This document shows positions 59,747 through 64,000 of a DNA stretch of 64,000 bases, piece after piece; the first letter of the stretch is position 1, and each line of letters begins with the position of its first letter. Location: NCBI RefSeq assembly GCF_900099965.1, contig NZ_FNDJ01000007.1, positions 280,995 to 344,994 on the forward strand. Reading direction: 5' to 3'. Under the pieces are notes generated by a model that worked only from the letters and a program-made list of their open reading frames with translations, did not search any database and was not told the origin of the DNA. This stretch comes from Nonomuraea jiangxiensis. Its GTDB lineage: Bacteria > Actinomycetota > Actinomycetes > Streptosporangiales > Streptosporangiaceae. The position numbers and the translations under genes were made by a program.

Positions 59747-60517
59747 GTGATCAACGTGGTGGAGTGGACCCGGTTGGAGCCGTGGCGGGTAGCCCGGGGG
59801 CGTACTGACCGCGACGAGACGGTGATCATCAAGTGGATGGGGTCGCACGCCGGCGCCGCCCAGACCGAGGCGTGGCGACTACGCACGGAGGTGGCGGCGC
59901 TGAGGTTCCTGTCGGAGGATCTCGGCCTGGGCCTGGCTCCGCGCGTGCTGGCGGAGGACTTTGCGGCCGGGCGCGTCATCCTGGAGGATCTGGCTCCCCG
60001 GACCGCGCTGGACGTACTGCTGCGACGGGACGGCGCCGAGCCGCACGCGGAACGGCTGGTGGCCTTCGCCCGCGCCCGGGGCGAACTCGGAGCGTTCACC
60101 GCCGGCCGGGCGGAGCCGTACTACCGGCGACGGAGCCGGCTCGGGACGGTCGATCCTGCGGCCGACCGGCTCGGGCGGGTCGCCGGCCTGCGCCGGACAG
60201 GGCTCTCGCAGACCGAGGTCCTAGGGGTGCCGGTCAGCGGCGCGGTCGAGCACGACCTGGCCCTGGCGCTGGCGGAGCTGTCCGACCCCGGGCCGTTCCT
60301 GGCGCTGAGCAGCGGTGACCCGGAGGCCAACAACGTTCTCGTGCACGCAGGCGGCGCGGCTGACGCGCGCCTGATCGACTTCCGCCGCCCGAACGCCCGA
60401 CCCCTCCCGCACCTGGCGGGCCTGTGCTCCCACCTGGCCGAAGCACTACGCCACCGCTGGCCCGACACCGACGTAGACCTCACCACCGTAGCCCCCTACA
60501 CTCCACGCCGCCGCTGA
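59747..60517 (+). CDS. Aminoglycoside-phosphotransferase-like kinase
   Basis: 256 residues with the protein-kinase-like APH/choline-kinase fold. VIIKWMGSHAG holds the ATP-binding Lys; ALSSGDPEANNVLVH is the catalytic loop (GDxxxxN); RLIDFRRP is the metal-binding DFG-like segment. The C-terminal lobe is short compared with most APH proteins (typically ~300 residues), ending soon after the catalytic loop. The start GTG 59747 is uncertain. The natural substrate could be a sugar, choline-like compound or antibiotic. Confidence 0.72.
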   Translation: MINVVEWTRLEPWRVARGRTDRDETVIIKWMGSHAGAAQTEAWRLRTEVAALRFLSEDLGLGLAPRVLAEDFAAGRVILEDLAPRTALDVLLRRDGAEPHAERLVAFARARGELGAFTAGRAEPYYRRRSRLGTVDPAADRLGRVAGLRRTGLSQTEVLGVPVSGAVEHDLALALAELSDPGPFLALSSGDPEANNVLVHAGGAADARLIDFRRPNARPLPHLAGLCSHLAEALRHRWPDTDVDLTTVAPYTPRRR

Positions 60518-60586
60518 GGGGACGGGGGCTACCTGTGAGCGACTCCGCCAAGCGGTCCGCGAGCTCGACGACGTTATGATCGCCAG

Positions 60587-61196
60587 GTGACCCTGACGCG
60601 CTTCCGGTCTTGGCGCGGTCGCGCGGCCGTGCGCCCGAGGACAGCGGCTGCGGGGAGTTCGGCGGCCACCCCCATCCTCGACTGGGATCATCCTCGGGTG
60701 CTGGGATTGGTGGCCGAGGCCCGGGACATCGGTGCCGGGGCGGACCGGGCGTTCCTGATCACCGCCCATCAGCTGGTCGCGGCTCGCGTGCGCCCGGTGT
60801 ACGCCATGGACGAAAGGCAGCCCGTCTCCACGACCCTGGGTCTGGGGCGCGGTTCGTGCAGCCAGAGACTGGCGCTGCTGGAGGCCGTGGCACGGGGCTC
60901 CGGGATCGCCACTCGGGTCAGGGGGCTGCTGATCGATGGGCGGTTCTGGCATCCACGATTCCCGCGGCTGCGTGCGCTGATCCCCCGGCAGGTGGTGCTC
61001 GCCTGGCCGGAGTTCCTCCTCGCTGGGCGGTGGGTGGCCGTTTCCGAACCTGGGCCACTTCGACTCCCGTGACGACCTGTTCCGCGAGCACGGGCAGACC
61101 CTGTGCCTCCCGGTACGCCTTCCCGCGGACCTCATCATGAGCCGTCGGACGGCCGGCCACCGGTTCAGCGTGTCGCGAGCGGGGCCGTCGTGTTGA
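60587..61196 (+). pseudogene. Transglutaminase-like gene with a frameshift
   Basis: The first ~154 codons encode a transglutaminase-superfamily-like domain: GRGSCSQRLALLEAVARGSG (Cys) and DGRFWHPRFPRLRAL (His), then FLLAGRWVAVSE. At about 61049-61050 one extra base (GAACCTGGG) shifts the frame. The natural continuation LGHFDSRDDLFREHGQTLCL, ending at a TGA at 61194-61196, lies in the next frame. The second part has strong coding character. Either a recent frameshift mutation or a sequencing error; as read, the product stops at 61072. Confidence 0.6.
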
Positions 61197-61800
61197 GGTC
61201 CCAGCGGTATACCCACTCGGGTTCCAGGACTCGTCTCTGTACGATCAGGGCCACCTGGTCGACGTTGACGCCGACCGGCTCGGCTTCGGCCGTGTTCAAC
61301 GCCTCGACGTACGGCTGAGCGGGCCCTGGCGTGTTGAAGTAGGTCAGGCTCACGTGCGGGTGGAAGGCCTTGGTACGGGGGGTGTTCCCGGTGGCCTCGG
61401 TGATTCCGGCTCTGATCTCCTGCCACAGCCGGTGCACGGGCCCTTCCGGAGTCGGGGTGAGGACGACGGCCTCGCCGACGACCGTTGGGCGATGGAAGGT
61501 CAGCTCGAAGGGCGGGAGCTCCCCGACCCGCGCGCTGACGGCCTTGGTCACCTGGGCGAGCCGGTCGTCGGACACCTCGTCGGCGTACCCGACCGACTGC
61601 AGGGTGAGGTGCAGCCAGCGCGTCGGGATCGCCTTGTGGCCGTCGATCGTGGCCAGGGCGCTCTGGTAGCGCTCCGCGAGGCGGTGAAGTTGTGGTGCGT
61701 GTTCGAAGGTCAGGTGCCAGGTGTGGACCAGGCGGCCCAGCCACCAGCCTTCCCTGGGCCACCAGTGCGAGCGAACCTCGTCCACGTGGTGAATGGTCAT
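61165..61800 (-). CDS. 2'-5' RNA ligase-like phosphoesterase (LigT/ThpR family)
   Basis: 211 residues of the 2H phosphoesterase fold. The two catalytic HxT/S motifs are RWLHLTLQSVGY and FHPHVSLTYFNT. Such proteins hydrolyse 2',3'-cyclic phosphates or ligate tRNA halves in vitro; the cellular role is uncertain. The start ATG is at 61800. Its 3' end overlaps the frameshifted gene on the other strand by 32 bases. Confidence 0.88.
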   Translation of the reverse strand: MTIHHVDEVRSHWWPREGWWLGRLVHTWHLTFEHAPQLHRLAERYQSALATIDGHKAIPTRWLHLTLQSVGYADEVSDDRLAQVTKAVSARVGELPPFELTFHRPTVVGEAVVLTPTPEGPVHRLWQEIRAGITEATGNTPRTKAFHPHVSLTYFNTPGPAQPYVEALNTAEAEPVGVNVDQVALIVQRRVLEPEWVYRWDLNTTAPLATR

Positions 61801-61889
61801 CGGCCTGCCTCAGGTCTGGAAGGACGCATCGGGGTACATCGATGACTGGTTACCCCATCCATGGCCGAATCGCCAGCCGGGCAGGACTT

Positions 61890-62381
61890 TCAGCCGGCGA
61901 TCACGAGGGCGAAGGCAAAGAGCGCGAGGGCTGCGGCAGCGGACACGAGGAGCAGTGCCCGGGGGACGCGCGGCATGGCCAACCAGGTCGCGAGCGGATA
62001 CGCGATCACCCCGCTGAGGACGATGAGGGCCAGGCTGCTGTCAAGGGCGGTGAACAGCAAGGCTTCGGCCAGCCGCCAGATCGCCATCAGGAAGAGGGCG
62101 GCCAGGATCGCCACGCGCCAGGCGGGCCTGATCCGCAGGACGTGCAGCAACGGCCAGGCGAGACCGACCGCGACCCAGCGCCCGACCTCCCACGCCTGCA
62201 CCAGGTAGCCAAAGCAGCCGGTGTATTCACCGCATTGCGGGGAGTCAGGGAAAAGCCTGACCATCAGCGCCACCCATCCCAGGAGGGCGATGGGGAGGAT
62301 GATCCCGACCACGCCGGCCAGGGCGATTCGCCGACCGGTTCCTTGGCCGGGTAATGATGCATCCGCGCCTGTTGCGACCAT
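61890..62381 (-). CDS. Small membrane protein of unknown function
   Basis: 163 residues with about four or five hydrophobic helices (IALAGVVGIILPIALLGWVA, AILAALFLMAIWRLAEALLF, LALIVLSGVIAYPLATWLA, ALLLVSAAAALALFAFALVI). A periplasmic loop with two Cys (SPQCGEYTGCFGY) may form a disulfide. No family is recognised. Codon usage is consistent with a real gene. Confidence 0.65.
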   Translation of the reverse strand: MVATGADASLPGQGTGRRIALAGVVGIILPIALLGWVALMVRLFPDSPQCGEYTGCFGYLVQAWEVGRWVAVGLAWPLLHVLRIRPAWRVAILAALFLMAIWRLAEALLFTALDSSLALIVLSGVIAYPLATWLAMPRVPRALLLVSAAAALALFAFALVIAG

Positions 62382-62455
62382 GTACGCATGGTGACACGCG
62401 GGGCGGTACCCGACGATGGACAGATCGCCGACCGTTATTCACCTGAAGCCCCGGG

Positions 62456-64000
62456 TCAGGCCCTGAGTTCGAGCTCCCGCCGGATGGCCTGCCCCGCCGC
62501 GCGGTGCTCGGCGGCGGCGGCCGGGTCCGTCCCGTCGAGGACGGCCGCGATCCCCTCGTGGGCCAGGGCCTCCTTGTGCCGGTAACCCACCTTCGGGGCC
62601 AGTTCGAGTGCCTGACGGTGCAGGCGCAGGGCCTCGTCGGGCAGGCCGGCCAGCCGGCAGGTCTCGCCGTACCCGTTGAGGAAGTGAACCTTCCAGTGCT
62701 CCTCGAACAGCTCGTCCAGGAGGGCGAACGCCCGCCGGTGGCTGTCCAGCGCCTCCTCGTAGCGGCCCATCTGGCGCAGGGCCACGCCCAGGCAGTTGAG
62801 GCACCACGCCTCGTTGTGTCTGTGGCCGTCCTCGCGGGCGACCTCCAGGGCTCGGTGCAGGTGCTCCGCGGCCACGTCCGGTTGCTCGTCGGCGATGGCC
62901 ACGCCGAGGGTGATCCGGGCCGTCAGCACGGCCGGCCAGGCGGGCTCGGCGTGCGCGAGATCCAGCACCTCGCGGGCCAGCCGCGCCGCCTCCTCCCTGT
63001 GGCCCAGTTGCAGCATCGCCCAGGCCTCGTACGCGGTCGCATGGGCCGCGCCCATCGGGCACCCGGCCTCCGCGTACAGCTTGCCCGCCAGCCGGAAAAG
63101 GTCGAGTGGCTCCTCGACATAGCCCTGGTCCCACCTCAGGTAGCCCCGGCGCATGACCAGGTCCGCCTCGGAGCGGGTGTCCCCGGCCTGGGACACCAGC
63201 GGTGCCGCCGCCTCGTACGCCGCCCCGGCCTCCGCCATCCGGCCCGCGTTGTAGCGAGCGAAGCCCAGGTCGCTGTGCGCTTCGGCCAGCCGCCACGGGT
63301 CGCCCAGGCGCTGGGCGGCCGACAATGACCGCTCGAACAGCACGTTGAGGTGCGTCGTGCCGCACCGCCTGGCGAAGAACGCCCGCATGAAGCGCGGCAG
63401 CTCGCACGCATGCGCGTCGGCTCCGGCGGCGACCGCCATCTCGAAGGCGCCCATCAGGTTCGTGTACTCCGTGCCGAACCAGCTGAGCGCGGCATGCTTG
63501 TCGGCGAACCGCGGCAGCTCGGCCGGGGCCCGGCCCGCGGAGGCCGCGCGGCTGCCGGACACGTACGGCATGGCGGCGTCGGCGGCGGCCGCGGCGTGTA
63601 CGTAATAGTCGAGCACCCGGCCCAGCGCCTGCTCCCGCTCCTCCGGCGAGTCCTGCTCCGCGGTGGCCCGGCGCGCGTGCTGGTGGACCAGGTCGTGCAG
63701 CGTGTAACGACCGGCCGACGGCTGCTGGACGAGGTGCGCGTCGAGCAGGTCCTCCAGCATCGTCCTGGCACGGCGCAGCGGCACGTCCGCCAGTGCCGCG
63801 GCCACGTATTCGTCGAAGGACGATCCGGACAGCAGGCCCAGCAGCCGGAACAACCGGCGCTCGCCCCGGTCGAGCTGCCGTACGGACATGGCGAACGCGG
63901 TGTCGAACTCGCTCGCGCCCTCCGCCATGCGCTCGACGAGGATGCCCACGGTCCAGCCCGGCCGGTGCCGCAGCCGCGCCCCCGCCAGCCGCAGGGCCAG
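62456..64000 (-). CDS. AfsR/SARP-like regulator, C-terminal part (5' end outside window)
   Basis: The frame stays open past the window edge (LALRLAGARLRHRPGWTVGIL), so the visible GTG at 63949 is internal. The sequence covers the end of an NB-ARC/winged-helix region (FDTAFAMSVRQLDRGERRLFRLLGLLSG, YTLHDLVHQHARR) and then an array of TPR repeats (RLAEAHSDLGFARYNAGRMAEAGAAYEAA; NEAWCLNCLGVALRQMGRYEEAL). AfsR-type regulators control antibiotic or developmental genes; the N-terminal SARP DNA-binding domain would be beyond 64000. A biosynthetic cluster could therefore begin to the right. Confidence 0.8.
   Translation of the reverse strand: MALRLAGARLRHRPGWTVGILVERMAEGASEFDTAFAMSVRQLDRGERRLFRLLGLLSGSSFDEYVAAALADVPLRRARTMLEDLLDAHLVQQPSAGRYTLHDLVHQHARRATAEQDSPEEREQALGRVLDYYVHAAAAADAAMPYVSGSRAASAGRAPAELPRFADKHAALSWFGTEYTNLMGAFEMAVAAGADAHACELPRFMRAFFARRCGTTHLNVLFERSLSAAQRLGDPWRLAEAHSDLGFARYNAGRMAEAGAAYEAAAPLVSQAGDTRSEADLVMRRGYLRWDQGYVEEPLDLFRLAGKLYAEAGCPMGAAHATAYEAWAMLQLGHREEAARLAREVLDLAHAEPAWPAVLTARITLGVAIADEQPDVAAEHLHRALEVAREDGHRHNEAWCLNCLGVALRQMGRYEEALDSHRRAFALLDELFEEHWKVHFLNGYGETCRLAGLPDEALRLHRQALELAPKVGYRHKEALAHEGIAAVLDGTDPAAAAEHRAAGQAIRRELELRA

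Overview
The window is high-GC DNA (roughly 70%) from an actinobacterium. The evidence is the gene order peptidyl-tRNA hydrolase / L25 / ribose-phosphate pyrophosphokinase / GlmU / tRNA-Gln and IspE / KsgA / RpfB / TatD / MetG / RsmI / protein mannosyltransferase, which echoes the Rv1002c-Rv1018c neighbourhood of mycobacteria. A resuscitation-promoting factor, a mycothiol-dependent-type enzyme, an ECF42 sigma factor and frequent GTG/TTG starts agree. A filamentous actinomycete of the Streptosporangiales type is my guess; genus is not determinable by eye.

Layout. 1-7.7 kb: a surface-glycan and sulfation block. A lipid-linked sugar transferase, CysQ, CysD and CysN run leftward with 1-base overlaps, followed by a sulfotransferase, a GT2 and a WecG/TagA-type glycosyltransferase, plus the end of a second sulfotransferase on the other strand. 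Together they can activate sulfate, consume PAPS and clear PAP. 7.8-11.9 kb: pth, L25, prs and glmU with clear terminators, tRNA-Gln(TTG), and a 23-codon ORF that bridges glmU and prs through two ATGA overlaps. 12.1-14.1 kb: acyl desaturase and a TetR with a long charged helical tail. 14.1-19.8 kb: polyphosphate block (ppk behind a PHO-box-like repeat, MutT1-type Nudix/phosphatase, P450 coupled to a CYTH-CHAD protein). 19.8-24.8 kb: VOC protein, trans-aconitate methyltransferase and divergent MarR around palindromic operators, ABC-F ATPase, repeat-rich spacer, NlpC/P60 hydrolase. 25-34.4 kb: ispE, ksgA, [Ser/Thr kinase and FG-GAP lipoprotein-like secreted protein inserted], rpfB, tatD, metG. 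34.4-42.7 kb: minisatellite spacer, GT2, GT-C protein, and two closely related protein mannosyltransferases in inverted orientation around rsmI.

42.7-64 kb is more accessory: an unknown 398-residue protein, DUF5996, an autoregulated TetR, an ECF42 sigma factor with its DGPF partner, alpha/beta hydrolase, a chloramphenicol-type MFS exporter behind what looks like a peptide-leader attenuator, LysE, proline iminopeptidase, RidA/LysR, P450, a stand-alone ribosomal protein L11 paralogue divergent from a MerR regulator, an ADH/SDR pair behind two mirrored operators, a frameshifted transglutaminase-like gene, a 2'-5' RNA ligase, and the end of an AfsR-like regulator.

The strongest candidate for an undescribed system is the MerR/L11 pair at 56.4-57.7 kb. 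The extra L11 has lost the prolines that thiopeptides contact, and its promoter has the 19-bp spacer with a dyad that MerR-type activators use. The leader attenuator at 48.26 kb, the inverted mannosyltransferase pair and the glmU/prs bridging ORF follow.
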